From NCBI GenBank assembly GCA_039654915.1, contig CM077595.1:90623501-90687500 (forward strand): 64,000 nt of DNA. The letters run 5' to 3'. The stretch comes from Aquilaria yunnanensis. Lineage: Eukaryota; Streptophyta; Magnoliopsida; Malvales; Thymelaeaceae. Below, piece after piece: positions 1-12,720 of this stretch. Position 1 is the stretch's first letter. Each line of letters starts with the position of its first letter. The translations under genes and the position numbers were made by a program. The notes below the pieces were generated by a model. The model had not been told where the DNA came from. It worked only from the letters and a program-made list of their open reading frames with translations, and ran no database searches.

Positions 1-1018
1 GGGTTTTCACAATTTGTATAGCTGAAAATACATATTCAATGTTAACAATAGATACTAGAAGAGTTATAAATTAACCTATCAACTAAATTAGACTAAATTA
101 GACCCAGTCACATTCTATATTGAAAAACACATTAAAGAAAAAATGGAAAACAAAAAAAAACAACAATATACCATAATCTAGGCTTTTGTACATGTTTCAA
201 TTGAAAATTCGACAAAAGAAAATATTTTGACTGAAATGTATGATCAATATGAATACAACTAATTCAACTTGCGGTTTCATTTTCTAAATATTAAGGCAAA
301 AAGTAGCTTCTTAATTTTATTCCCAAGTTCCTAACAACCAAAAGAAGCTTTAGCATGGTTCATGAGAAAACTTGAATGATCAATTTCATTTAGGAAGAAA
401 CAAAAAAGTAAAAGTAGAGCACCAAAGAAAATCGTTACCTAATGAAGAAACCATTGGTAGAAGATTAAGTGAGAAATCAATGAAGATGAGCACTAAGATC
501 TAAAAGGACTAATAAATAAAGTGGGCTACAGTCAATTATATAAAAATAAACTGGCCACTAAAACTTAATAAGAATAGTGAAAATAGGCTTATTTTATTTT
601 ATTTTTTTTGTACGAAACACCACAGTAGGTGTAGCTTTCATTGCATAAAACACCTAGCCTAATTTTCTATAACATATAAAATATAGTACTACATAGCATA
701 AATATATAGAAAAATATCAAAATTTTAGGAAGGGTCATGGACTACCCCACTTATCATATTGCTCTACCACATGATTGAAATATTATTTTAAGATGAAATA
801 CATTAAATATATTCATTTTACACCTTTTAATCTGTATTATAATTATTTTCATTATAATTTCTCAAATATGAATAAAATAATCTATATGTCCAAAATTTTT
901 TGCACGATTCACTTTTCAGCAATTAATCTATTATTTTTTTATTTTCAACATTTTAGTATATAATGAAAAACCTTTATATATGAATGATAAATAAATACCT
1001 ATAGTTTCTAACAATTTT
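1..1018. other. AT-rich intergenic DNA, no gene seen
   Basis: This stretch is very AT-rich, with many A and T runs and stop codons in all frames. The only open frame (775-963) is low-complexity and rich in Tyr, Phe, Ile and Asn, as expected for translated AT-rich noncoding DNA. I see no domain, inverted repeat or transposon terminus. Confidence 0.6.
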
Positions 1019-1034
1019 TTGTTAATTTTTTTTC

Positions 1035-2728
1035 TAACAAACAATAATATGAATAAATACATGCTATGTGTAAGATCTTCCCACTATTCTTTAGTTTTGA
1101 ATGATTTTTTATGTGGTTATTTTCCTAGGAAAATAAGAGTTAGGCAGGGAGACCCTCTTTCTCCCCTCTTGTTTGTTATTGTTATGGATTATCTTTCCAA
1201 AGCTTTGGGCAAAATGTTTGATGAATGCTATATTAGTTATCACCCTACATGTAAAAGAGTTATGCTTTCCCATCTGCTCTTTGCTAATGATATCATGATA
1301 TTTGCTCAGGGTGATATTAGCTCTACCAAAAAGATTGGTCTCTGTTTGAAGGTCTTCTTACAAACCACAGGCCTTTAGATTAACTATGACAAAAGTCATG
1401 TCTTTTTTTGTGGTGTTGATGTTGACACTGAGAATACTATTCCATATATTATAAACATGCCAAAAGGCTCCTTTCCCATTAAATATCTTGGAGTTCGTCT
1501 GGTTGACCAAAGGCTTCAAATAAAGCACTATAAGCCCTGTGAGGAGAAAATTTTAAAAAATCTTAATGATTGGTCTGCAAAGTTTCTATTCTATGTTGGT
1601 AGGTTTCAATTAATTAAATCTATGGTTTTTAGCATCCATGCCTACTAGGCTACTATTTTCCCTATCCCTAAGAGAGTGTTAAACCACTTGAAAAAGTGTT
1701 GTAGAGCATTTCTTTGGATTGGTTCCTCTTTAGGTATAAAATTATCTGTTGATTGGATTCAAGTTTGTGTTCCCAAAGCCCAAGGTGGATCAGGCATTTT
1801 TAGCTTACATGGTTGGAATATAGGATAACTTCAAATGGGAAAAAACTGTGGCAGCTTTTGGTTGATAAGGAAAGCTTGTGGGTTTAATGGATTCATGCTC
1901 ATTACTTACATGACTCTAATATTTGGGAGGTTTCCCTTTCACGTGATAGTTCTGTGTATTGCAAACACATTTTAAAAGTTAGACCTTCCTTTGTTGATTG
2001 TGCTCATGATCATTCTTGAGATTATGTTTGTAATGGTAAGTTTGTTATGAAGGTTACTTATCTTTATGTGGTGGAAAATTTTGATAAGGTTCTTTGGCTT
2101 AAAATGGTTTAGGCTCTCTCATCAAATTTTCATTTATCTGCTAGTTTGTTGCTATGAATAGACTGTCTACATTGGATAGAGTTAGTCAGTATGATGCTGA
2201 ATTCTTCCTTTTGTCCTTTTGTGTTTGATGAATGAAGAGTCTAGGAACCATCTTTTCTTTGAATGCTCTTACGCTTTATCTATTTGGTGGGAGCTTATGT
2301 GCAAGCGTCATTTAAAAGATGCTCCAAGACAATGGGTTTGATTTTGTGATTGGTATGGTAGAGTAGTGAGAATAAAGTCTATTAAATCTGAAATTAAAAG
2401 AGCTTGTGTTGCTGCTTTAGTTTACTTTATTTAGCAGGAGCATAAACAGAGGACTTCATCATTAGGGTTGTCGGTCTACTCTGGATATCTTGAGTCTTAT
2501 TGAGCCTTCTATTTATGTTAGATTTGGTTTTCTATTAGTGAGATGTTTTAGATTGTATGTACCAAATTTTGCCGGTAAGCACAGGTGTAGGCTTTTCTTT
2601 TTATTTTTATTTTAGGTCAGGCCTTACCAATTTGTTCTGTAGGCCCTTGACCTTTTATGTAAATGTTGTTGGGCTTTTAGGGTGAAATGAAATGCACACC
2701 CACCAAGGTGTTTTTGAAAAAAAAATTA
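1035..2728 (+). pseudogene. Decayed LINE (non-LTR) reverse transcriptase
   Basis: Fragments of a plant LINE ORF2 are readable in shifting frames. At 1136-1200 the motif VRQGDPLSPLLFVIVMDYL is the RT block typical of plant L1-type elements. At 1273-1308 LLFANDIMIFAQGD occupies the place of the catalytic (F/Y)ADD box, with Asn replacing the first Asp. At 1475-1530 FPIKYLGVRL is the usual downstream block. Around 2225-2460 a zinc-binding-like RT C-terminal region (ESRNHLFFECSYALSIWWEL) is followed by IWQEHKQR-like residues. An A-rich stretch at about 2719-2728 could be the 3' tail. There is no endonuclease domain, and several frameshifts and stops break the frame, so this is a 5'-truncated dead copy. 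Confidence 0.85.
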
Positions 2729-3669
2729 AGTAAAACTATTAAAAAAAAGTCAAATGGAGCAAAGATAATGGGACAAATGGAATACATATGAAAGGCAATA
2801 TTTCTTTATAAAAAAAATTAAAAAATGGAATATATAAAACAAAATAAATATTATTCAGTAAAAAAAACTAATTTATTGATACATGAGAAAAAATAGAAAA
2901 ATAGTGTAATAATAACAATACATCTTTCAATACTATATTGAGTTTCTAGGTGGTTTAAAGTATGATGCTTTTGTCTAAGCTTATTTTGTGAAAAAAATAT
3001 ACTTATTTTTAATCCCTAACTTGTGCTAATACCAATTAAATTTTATTTGTAAATAAAAAAATTAATATTTATGTTAAAATATGTGATATTAGTTATATTC
3101 TGCCATCTATATATTTATATATCGCACTTTGATGTAAAATGATTAAAAAAAATCACAAAATTAAATACGGTAAGAATAACCTAGCAAGGGTCCCTTTATT
3201 AGTATTACCCGTACGTTTTGTCTTTTCTTCCTCTCAAAGTTTGATAATTACTCTGGTATACGAAGCGGTAGAGTTCTTGTTTGCCTTTTGTAATTATTCG
3301 TCAGATTTTCAATCAACAATGGAATTAGTTGTGAGATTCATCACTTAAATGAGTGTATAGGGTCCAACACGTCTTATTTTTGAAGTAGTCTGACTGAACC
3401 TAATGTGGGTGCTGACTGTCAGATGCTAAGTGGGTAAGTAAATTACTTTATGATTTGGAGACATGGATTGAGTGATGTTTTTAACTAACCTAATATATGT
3501 CATGTCATGTCTTCTCACCAACAGAAAAATAATGTAATCTATGAGCAGTAAATCTTACACGATCTGATAGGAACTTGTAACTTAACGTATAAACAGACAA
3601 CCAAACCCATCAGTTTGGTCGAGACAATCCTTTCCAGACTGAAAATACAAAACACATGGAAGAAACTCT
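2729..3669. other. AT-rich spacer, no gene seen
   Basis: This lies between the LINE tail and the 3' end of SECA1. It is AT-rich and contains one unremarkable short open frame at 3139-3348 with no recognised motif. The part near 3600-3669 may be SECA1 3' untranslated or flanking DNA. Confidence 0.5.
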
Positions 3670-3675
3670 TTTATT
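3670..3675 (-). terminator. Candidate SECA1 polyadenylation signal (AATAAA)
   Basis: On the minus strand AATAAA occurs about 230 nt downstream of the SECA1 stop codon. That spacing suits a plant 3' UTR. Plant poly(A) signals are loose, so this is only a candidate. Confidence 0.35.
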
Positions 3676-3903
3676 GCTTCCTACCAACACGAGGAAAGCT
3701 GATTTTCTTTGTAAGCCGGATTGTAGTTCTCTGACTCGGTACAACTGAATGAACATGTATTGAGAGTTGAGACCTATATTCATTCTGTACAAATTCCCAC
3801 TGGGCCAATGGCCCAAATCACAACAAATGTACCTAACTAGGCATGGTGCAAGGAATAAACGTCTCCGCATTTGGAAGATTAATTACTTTAGCTTATCAAC
3901 AAC

Positions 3904-6900
3904 CTATGCACTGCCAGATGGTGAGGATGACTCTGCTGCACCAACCGGATCAGTATTCTTGCTGCTCCTACTGTTCATTACAAGGTTTCCCGACTTCTCT
4001 TCCTTATCCTTGCTTACCAGCACAGGTTGGAACTGAAAGAAACATGAATATTGCCAAATTTACAACAAAGAATAGTGCATCTAGCAGGTAGGATTCCCCT
4101 TCTACTTCGATTTGGTACTTACCTGATATATGGAGTATATTACATTTCTACGTATCTGTGCCATCATGTCCAAGAAGAGATTATAACCCTCAAGCTTGTA
4201 TTCAATAAGTGGATCACGTTGCGCATATCCTCGCAAACCAACGGCCTGCTGTACAAATTTAAGTGCTTGCAAGTGTTCTTTCCACAGACGATCAATGTTG
4301 GTAAGAATTAAGAACTTTTCAGCTTCCTTCATCAGTCCCGGTGCTTCTTTCTCCACAATTTGCTAAAATTAAGAAAACCATGCCATCAGAGCTTAGATAA
4401 TCAGTAGATCATCAGAAGCAAATAAAGTATCTAACAGCATCAAATCAGCAAGGAAGGTTTGCAAGCTGACCCTTTTCTGTAAATATGCTTCTCGGCCACG
4501 AGCACGAAGGTAGTCTTGCAATTCCTCATAACTTGAACACCGCCTCTTCAACAGATCCGGCGTCAAATCATTCAAGAAGTAGCAATACCTATATTATCAG
4601 AATCTACTTTTTAGGATCACACATAATAAGTACATACAAAAGCATTTGTTTCCACAAAAATTCTACAAATATGATCATATTGCTTGTAATATTTTATGAG
4701 GACTCATTTTCAGTGCAGAACCAAGATCAAGTTTGAAGAAAGATGGCCAACTTGATTTAACTATTTTAACAGTGTAGGATACTTTAGACATGTCACAAGC
4801 ACATTCATTTACATTTTAGTCTTAACCATAAGAGATATTCTATTATAGCATTAACAGAATGCCAAAAGATATTTACAAACCAAATAATTCATAGTCTCAG
4901 CTAATTCAAGCTCACAATCTATAGACTTCCAAAAAGAAGCATTCTTACTGTTGGATTTTCGCTATGAGCTTCTCAAAGTCCCAGCTTTCTTTCGGAGCAT
5001 CAGACCCAATATTTGCCTATTCATCCATAGCAAATAGCAGAAGACAGTGAATAACTCACGTATTGCAGCAAAAAAAAATGAGAAAATCAGAACAGCTAAA
5101 CAATGAATTAGGAAACCAAAATATGATAGCATGCAGGAAAAAGACATAATTAAACCAGCTTGTGAAGAATGGTTCACCTCCAAAATATCATCCATGGTGA
5201 GTTCAGCGTATTCAATTATAAGAGATTCTAGATTCTCAGATTTAAGGGCTCTTCTTCTCTCTGTATAAACACGATCTCTTTGACTGTTCAAGACTTCATC
5301 ATACTCAAATAATTGCTTCCTAATATCAAAAAAGTAATTCTCCACTTTTCTCTGAGCTTCATCTAACGCCTTGGTCAGCATCTTGGATTCAATTGGCAGA
5401 TCTTCAACTCTGAAAGCTCTCATTAAACCCTTCAGGTTGACACAAAAGGAGTGTATTATTAACAAACAAATCAAACAGCACATTGACCCATAAAGAATAA
5501 AGAGCCATATATCTTCTAACCTGAATCCTGTCACCCCCAAATATGCGAAAGATGTTATCTTCAAGACTTAGAAAAAACCGGGAACTTCCAGGATCTCCTT
5601 GCCTACCACCACGGCCACGGAGCTGCATGAATATAAAATGCAAATCTGATTGAACCACATCAGAAAGCAAATCAAAATCATGAAGAAGAATAGCAAAGAA
5701 GTTTATATGTGTAGCTTTTTTCAAACTTGATTGAAAAAGATGTTAACCTGGTTGTCTATTCTGCGTGACTCATGACGTTCAGTTCCCACCACATGAAGAC
5801 CACCCGCAGCCACAACCTACAGTTACATAGAAGTTCCAAATATGCAGTTCCAGTTTATAAATTAAACAAAGCGACACTTATGGAAGGAAGATATACCTGT
5901 TTCCTCTCTTCCTCCGTATAAACCTTATATTCATTAGCAATTTCTAGAAAGGCATTTCGCAGCTTAGCTATGACTTCATCCTGGACAGGACCCTGCCAAA
6001 TGAACGTAATAACACTACCTTTAGAGTTTCACACTATATGGATGACAGCATGCTTAAACGAGATCATAGAAATAGTGGGCTAGTTTTCCCGTACCTTTTC
6101 ACAAGAATAGGACAGGCGTTCCTCAGCTTCAAGCTCACTTAAGGATTTCTTACCCCAAGTTTTGATAGCCAATTCCACAGCTTCCTCAGCCAACTTGCTA
6201 TTCTTGTTTGATAGCTTACATGGAAATAGCTTTTCATTCACCTGGAAATTACCGAATGCTAAGCTTACAAAGGGTTATGAAATTCGAAAGGTACAGTCCA
6301 AAAGGGTACCAATCTTTCCACCATGTCAAGATTAGTTTCAAATAGGAACGAAAATTACCTTCCATGTCTTCATTGCAGGAGGTTTTTTCATAGAGACGAA
6401 AACTCCTCCAGCTGGTCTGACAACTCTGCCCAATATAAATAGAATCAAAATAATAAAATGCAATCCATTTCACCGAAAAAAAAAAAAGAAAACATTATAC
6501 ATAACTAGAGACTTGATGAAAGACATTCAGGAAACAAACAAACATCTAAAGATAATAGATCACACCTTGGCATAAGCATCTCACGCAGCTTCAATCTTGC
6601 CATAAATTCTGCATTGCCACCCAGTATTATATCTGTTCCACGACCTGCCATATTGGTAGCAATTGTTACGGCCCCTAGACGACCACTTTGTGCTACAATC
6701 TCTGCTTCTCTCTCCACATTCTCTGGTTTGGCATTGAGAACCTTTAAAAAATATCTCTATCAACCTTCCTCCTCATCCATATAATATTAACCACTCAGGT
6801 TAGGTTTGACTCTCTACCTCAATTTCAGTACAAAAGAAAGCATAACCCAAGGAGAGAAGAAAATAAAACAAATGATTCACTAAGTTTGAAATAAAGATTT

Positions 6901-9900
6901 TATTTGGCGTTCATAATTCGCAATTAAATGAGTTCAGAAGTGGAGACCTTACCTCGTGTGGGATTCCAGCTTCTTGCAACTGTTCAGACAACGAGTCACT
7001 TTGCTCAACACTAGTTGTGCCAACAAGCACTGGGCGGCCTGTCTTGTGCATTCTGGAGATTTCTACAACAACTGCACTCCATTTTCCTATTGTTGCCCTG
7101 AAAACTACATCTGACTCATCCTGTGGAAGTTAGAGTAACAATGGATTAAATACAGAAGTTCAAAAACTATGGTTCATTTTTCTAAAACATACTCTCCCTT
7201 AGCAATGTAATTCTATTAGATATTCGTCTTCCATGATATGCAATCGGTCATTATAAAGATGTTTAAGGCTAACTTCACTTGAGCCTTATGTACATGCCAA
7301 CAGAAACCTAACCTTTCGTATCATTGCCTTGTTTGTTGGAACAATTGTAACCTTGAGCTTATAAATGCTTTCAAATTCAGTGCTTTCAGTAGCTGCAGTG
7401 CCAGTCATCCCACAGAGTTTTGGGAACTGTGGCGCAAAAAATAGTCAGGAAAGCCGATGCTCAACAGTATTTAACCCAAAGGAGCATTTTTAACTAACTA
7501 GCCAATTCGTTTTAACTTAATTCAACTAAATCCAATATGACTTATTTTTATTTTTACATCTTTTTTACCCGGAACCAATTTCATTTAAAAATCAATATTA
7601 TGTAGGTACAATAATCCATTTAAAATACAATGTTTATAATCTCATTAAATTTTTACGAATTTTTATTTTTTAATGCCTAAAAAAATAAAAAATTATAGAA
7701 ATTGTATAATATTATGAAAATTTCCTTTCAAATGGATTATTACAATCCATTTAATATTGACTTTCAAATGAAATTGGTTCCAGACAAAAAAAATGTACAA
7801 ATAAAAATGAGTCATTTTGGGTTAAGTTGACTTAAGTTAAAATAAATTGACTTTTAATATAATATTGCACCTGTAGAAAGAAGTTCTGGTAACTGATTGA
7901 TGCCAGAGTAACAGATTCATTTTGAATAGGCAAACCTTCTTTTGCTTCAACTGCTTGGTGAAGGCCATCACTCCAACGCCTTCCCTATTGACAAACAAGA
8001 CTATAATGTTATGATCCAGTCTGTTAACAGCAGAGAGGCATGTTAAGAACCAAACTAAATGAAACTGCAACAAGTAGGGAGAAATCATTTCATGTTTCAA
8101 CTTTGCTATATTAAGAAGGAATCTCTCATCAGAGTTACTTTTGCAGTTATGGACTTCAAACAGAATCAGAAGAGAATACACAAAAGCTGAAAGATGCATC
8201 CTTATCTTCATTAAGTCAGAGAGCTTTGCATATTTTTTGGACATATGCAGCAGGCTAGCAAAAAGCCTATCCCTCAGCCGTTAAAGAGAGAACCATTGAA
8301 AGTTTCTTATACGTTAACATGACTTTCTTTAACATTGATGGTGCCTAGTTATTTGAACCACTTACAACTGAAATCATGCAAACCATAAAGTAAATCAAGG
8401 TTTATATTTCTTAAGTCCCTCAGAAATTAAAAGCAGGATACTATAATTTGAGAAATAAGGTTTCTTTGGATTAGAGTGACAGAGAAGCTAAGCATGACTA
8501 CCTGCATCACTCGACCAGTAAACTCATCGACAATAAGAACCTCTTTGCCACGGATGATATAATTAACATCTCTAAGGAATAACTCTTTTGCTTTTATTGC
8601 ATTCAAGATAAATGATGCCCACTGTTCCCGTGGATCATATAGATCTTTCACATCCAAGATTTCTTCAGCGTCTTCATAGCCCTGTTCTGTGAGTAAAACA
8701 GTTTTCTGCTTTTCATCCACCTGCAAGGAAAAACTTTATAATAAGAAGCATTTTCCTGAATGACCTCTTCAAGCATGTTTGCTTAGTTGGATTTTCTCAC
8801 TGTAAACCTGACCCCATCAGTAGTAATTAGGCAAACATGTGAATAGCACAACAGACCACTGTCATGGTTCAAGTTAAAAGATAATAAGGATTGCTAATGT
8901 CTTTCCTGGCCCAATGAATCAGATAAATATTGGGATCTACTAGAAAGGAGAAGCAGTCATTGATTAAATTCTGTAATCCGAAGTTTAAAACAAACAAGAT
9001 ATTTTTAACACTTACTGTATAATGTATATCTCGTTCGAAGGCTGCAGCTATCTTTGCAGCTTTATAATACCGATCACTAGGTTTTTCTGCAGGCCCAGAT
9101 ATGATGAGAGGTGTTCTTGCTTCATCAATGAGGATCGAATCAACCTCATCAATGATACAATAATTGAAATCCCTCAGGACAAGCTCTTCCACACTCTGTA
9201 TGCCAAAAGAGATTATGTATTGGGTTGTACTGAAAATAGTAAAATGAAACTGAAATGGGCACATAAGAGGATAACGTGCTCACTGAGGCAAGGTTGTCCC
9301 TCAGATAATCAAAACCTAGCTCACTGTTGGTGACATAAGTAATGTCACATAAGTAGTTTTCCCTTCTCTGTTCACTTGTCATATTCTCTGCGCAAAACAA
9401 AGTTTAACCATTAGTTAGAAAAACAATTATTAGAGAAAAAAACATTTACTAACAATCATTAGTTTAAACAAATAAATGCACATATAAAATACAACAAAAA
9501 GATAAACACAAGATAGAGGAAGAAATTAAGTGAACAGTAAAATTAACATAACAAGGTACGAATGGATAAAAGAACTGAACACGATAAGATATATGGGAGA
9601 TGTGTTGAAAACAATTTTTTGAAGAATTCAAATGGCTCAGAAGGATACAGTATACAGAGATATCAGCCTCTAGATCAATGTGAACCCATAGAAAAATAAG
9701 ACATGGAAAAGGAGACTAATTTAAATGGAGAAAATATTACTACAGTAACAGATCGGAAGGAAAAAGAATGATGCATACGTTGAATTAGGCCAACCTTCAT
9801 TCCAAGAAACCGAGGAACCTGACCAACCCACTCACAATCTCGCCTCGCCAAATAATCATTTACAGTCACAACATGAACTCCTTTCCCACTTAGCGCATTC

Positions 9901-11216
9901 AAATAAGCTGGTAATATAGCAACAAGGGTTTTTCCTTCACCAGTTCTCATCTCAGCTATTTCTCCCTTATGAAGAACCACGCCACCTAACACAAGAAAGA
10001 ATTACATAATTTGATATCAGAATTATTTAGCATACCACTTCAACAACCTCTTCTTTGCAGAAATAGCAGAATGAACTGCAGACAAACCACATGCAACTCA
10101 AGATTAATTCGTCATAAACCTACTCATGCTTGCAGTATAAAAAAGTAACAAAAATAAAGAACAACAGATGCTTCCTCCGCAAAAGCTTTCCAACAATTAA
10201 CCTTAAGAAAGGAAAACGAAGCTTTCATAATATGAACTGTTTACCCAAAGTGCTTGCACTTTAGAGGTTTTGGTCAAACAAAAAGAAAATGGAAAAAAAA
10301 ATCAGAAGCAAGCAGATACCTATAACTCTAAAAGAGGAGGCATATGTAAGAACAGAGTCTTAGCAGCATAGAAGCATTGACCACAATCACTGCAGATAAA
10401 AAGTTGGCATTCATTTGTATCTTTATTTTCAAGAATACACTTTACACCTGGAATTCCAAGGACACCCTTTTAAAAAATTAACCTTTTTCTAGAAACCCAA
10501 GGAAGCAGAAAGAAATATAAATCATCTACCAAAGTTTGTCTTACAGCATTTTACCTATCAGTTGGACATCGAAAGGGCGAAGTCCTAGTACCCTCTTTGA
10601 AGCTTCTCTTACAACAGCATATGCCTCCTACAAGCAATAGCACCAAAGCACATTGAACAACTATCCATATAAATTAGGTCAATCTATAGCAAGATTACCA
10701 CAGCGTTTGCTCACTACAAGTGTCATTACTAAAACTTGTTGCCAAAAATAACGAAAGGTCAGGGGGTAGGTTGGATTTCAAACTTACAGGCAATAGAGAA
10801 TCCAAAGATTCGCCTTGAGAAGCTCGTTCCTTCAAAACGGAAGTCCTCTCTCTCAGTTCAATATCAGACAATGCAGCCATTTCAGGTTCCAATTTATTGA
10901 TCATATTCACTGTCCCTTCATATTGTTTTCTGGTTGACTCCCCGGTGTCCGTTCCCTTGAAAATCCCTCCCAGAATACCTCCCAACGAAGCCCTAGCACC
11001 AGCAGCCATTCTCCTCCTGCCACTTCGAAATCGCGGTAATTGCTTCCTTCTGCCAACCAGTCTAAGGGACTTCCCGAGAAAATTTGAACGGCCAATATTA
11101 GATATGAGGGAATAATCTCTCGCTCCATCTGAAAGAAGAGATTTTGAAGCGGCAAAAGGAGGCACAGAGGGGCAGTACTGGTTGATGAGACGTGAGTCGC
11201 AGAGTGCCACTACCAT
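3904..11216 (-). CDS. SECA1: Plastid protein translocase ATPase SecA (SECA1), 20 coding exons
   Basis: This is the motor ATPase of the plastid Sec pathway. It drives unfolded proteins through SecYE in the thylakoid membrane. Exons, minus strand, 5' to 3': 11216-10788, 10627-10555, 9985-9779, 9387-9284, 9195-9016, 8720-8502, 7984-7871, 7426-7313, 7120-6953, 6741-6566, 6425-6359, 6241-6095, 5992-5897, 5816-5748, 5622-5521, 5429-5178, 5016-4949, 4588-4471, 4362-4123, 4032-3904. All 19 introns are GT-AG. The joined length is 3072 nt, giving 1023 residues, against about 1022 in Arabidopsis SECA1. Exon 1 encodes a Ser/Arg-rich transit-peptide-like N-terminus. Walker A (MRTGEGKT) is near residue 185, the DEVD box near 287-290, and the motif VI region (RGRGGRQGD) at 723-731. 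The start at 11216 (MVVAL) aligns with the family start; an in-frame ATG lies 16 codons upstream. No frameshift or internal stop was seen. The C-terminal tail is Ser-rich and lacks the bacterial Cys zinc site. Confidence 0.97.
7500..7851. mobile_element. Palindromic MITE filling a SECA1 intron
   Basis: The SECA1 intron at 7427-7870 is almost entirely one imperfect palindrome. The left end (GCCAATTCGTTTTAACTTAA) matches the reverse complement of the right end (ATTTTAACTTAAGTCAACTT), and complementarity runs inward through a TTTTTATTTTTACAT block and a GGAACCAATTTCATTT block to a central AT-rich loop. Related copies lie at 39462-39796 and 55668-55979, and a weaker one near 40950-41130. There is no coding capacity. 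The insertion lies wholly within the intron, so the SECA1 exons are unaffected. Confidence 0.75.
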
Positions 11217-11400
11217 CGTTGAAGTGTAGGCAGGAAATGGTAGGCTTTTAAGGTTCCAAGTCACAGAAGAGTCGAGCTTTCCGATAGCCGAATTGAAGAG
11301 AAGAGAAGAGAATTGGAGAGGTTCTTTCTCATGCTCTGCAGAGAGTCTCTGTTCGTTACAGGGTTGCAGATAAGGTGAACGCTTGAACTAGTGGCCCAAC
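11217..11400 (-). promoter_or_regulatory. SECA1 5' UTR and proximal promoter region
   Basis: This is the flank immediately upstream of the SECA1 start codon. It has a purine/pyrimidine-biased stretch (GAGAAGAGAAGAGAAG on the plus strand, CT-rich on the gene strand at about 11293-11312), which is common in plant leader regions. No clear TATA box was found. The assignment rests on position. Confidence 0.45.
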
Positions 11401-11923
11401 TGAGGATCATCATTTTCTTTCATACTTTGTTCTAAAAATCATGCTAATGTTATCCGACCGATAAGTTGCTACTCCTAAAGATTAAATTTTTACTTTTAAT
11501 TTTTATTTGATTCATCGTATGATTGTTTAATGAAAAAAAAATTTTGAGCAAAAAAGCTAGTAGAAAATTGCTTATACTCATCTCAAAACTATTGCAACAT
11601 ACTTTATTTTGGACAATTTAAAATATTTGCAATATTTTCATATTTATAACCTAATTTATTTTATTATCCTTTAAATTATTGTTTTTTCAATTTTCTTAAT
11701 TTACATGTAAAAGTTAAGGGTAAAAGTGAAAAAAGGCATAGATTTTTTTTAAAAAATTTCCATAGCAAATCATATGGAGCAATATAGATGAGAGCAACAA
11801 CTGTGTGTGTGTGTTTTACAAGATTACCAAATAAAACACTTTGAAAAATTTACAAGTGCAAAGAAAAAAGATAAGACTAAGAAAAGTAGAAAAGAAAGTA
11901 TGCTCTCTTGTTACAAACAAACA
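11401..11923. other. AT-rich spacer between SECA1 and the pararetrovirus
   Basis: AT-rich DNA with a short GT run near 11800. No gene or inverted termini were recognised. The left junction of the viral insert lies somewhere in about 11800-11923, but no target-site duplication can be defined. Confidence 0.45.
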
Positions 11924-11992
11924 CTTATTTATACTAATTTACAGGCAGATTTGAAATGTCTTGAAGTCCGTGCTTACGTCATGGATGACGTC
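11924..11992 (-). promoter_or_regulatory. 35S-like pararetroviral promoter: as-1-type element plus TATA box
   Basis: On the minus strand, GACGTCATCCATGACGTAA (11992-11974) holds two TGACG-type half sites in the layout of the caulimovirus as-1 element, the TGA-bZIP binding site. About 41 bp downstream is TATAAATAAG (11933-11924). Order and spacing match the 35S promoter class. It lies just downstream of the last viral ORF region, as expected in a circular genome. Transcription would run leftwards, toward the SECA1 5' region. Activity is inferred only. Confidence 0.6.
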
Positions 11993-12090
11993 TTTTGAGA
12001 ATTATTAAAGTCATCTATAGTGCTGGTGTCTACCATGAAATTTGAATTATTGAAGTCACCTGTGTCAGCCAGTATCGATGAGTCTCTTTT

Positions 12091-12720
12091 TTAGGGCAGG
12101 ATGATGTCATGAGTGACGTTAATTTTTTGTTGCTTATTTCGTTGATATTGAATGAGCTGCTTTGCTTGATCTTGGAGCTTATTTTTTGCATGACTGTGGA
12201 GTCTCATATGACTTTCTAAGGCTTGTCTATAATGAAAAAAACATCTAACAAATTGAGCATGAATATCTTCAATTGTTGTAGTGATTGAATAACATGATGA
12301 GGCTAATTGCTGCTTCTTCAATCTCCCTTGCTGGTCTGGACTTGGAAGCCATAACTTTCTATAGTTTGCTGAAATGAATTTATGTAGTCTGCCCAACTAA
12401 AATGATTCTATTTATACTATTTTGAATAACTTTACTGCTAAGGAATAATCATTGTTATTTCTTGAAGATTTTCAGATAAAGTTGAGGAATCTGCTTTAGG
12501 TAGTACGAGCGATCTTCTTCAAATAAGAATTTATTACAAAATGTGGACATATGGAGACAACTGATTGAACACCTTTACAATTCCCTTATCAGAACGCTGA
12601 AGGAGACTTTTGAGCCACAAATCTTCTTTAGGTCTCTAATAAAAAAATTGCCGAAATAAATCATCCAATGCTTTTCCTTGAATTTTTCCAGGCATTACTT
12701 CTGAAAATTTATTCAAATGT
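12091..12720 (-). pseudogene. Viral 3'-terminal ORF remnant of unknown function
   Basis: This is an interrupted version of the reading frame seen more openly at 22037-22276 in the right arm. The visible part (12396-12091) is Gln- and Lys-rich with no recognised domain. It lies after RNase H and before the promoter, where some caulimovirids carry an ORF of unknown role. Stops and frameshifts are present. Confidence 0.5.

Noticed and set aside
11217..11264. Upstream in-frame ATG for SECA1 (11264)
   Set aside because: The start at 11216 aligns with the family start (MV...LCDS); the extra 16 codons have no counterpart in the family sequence I know.
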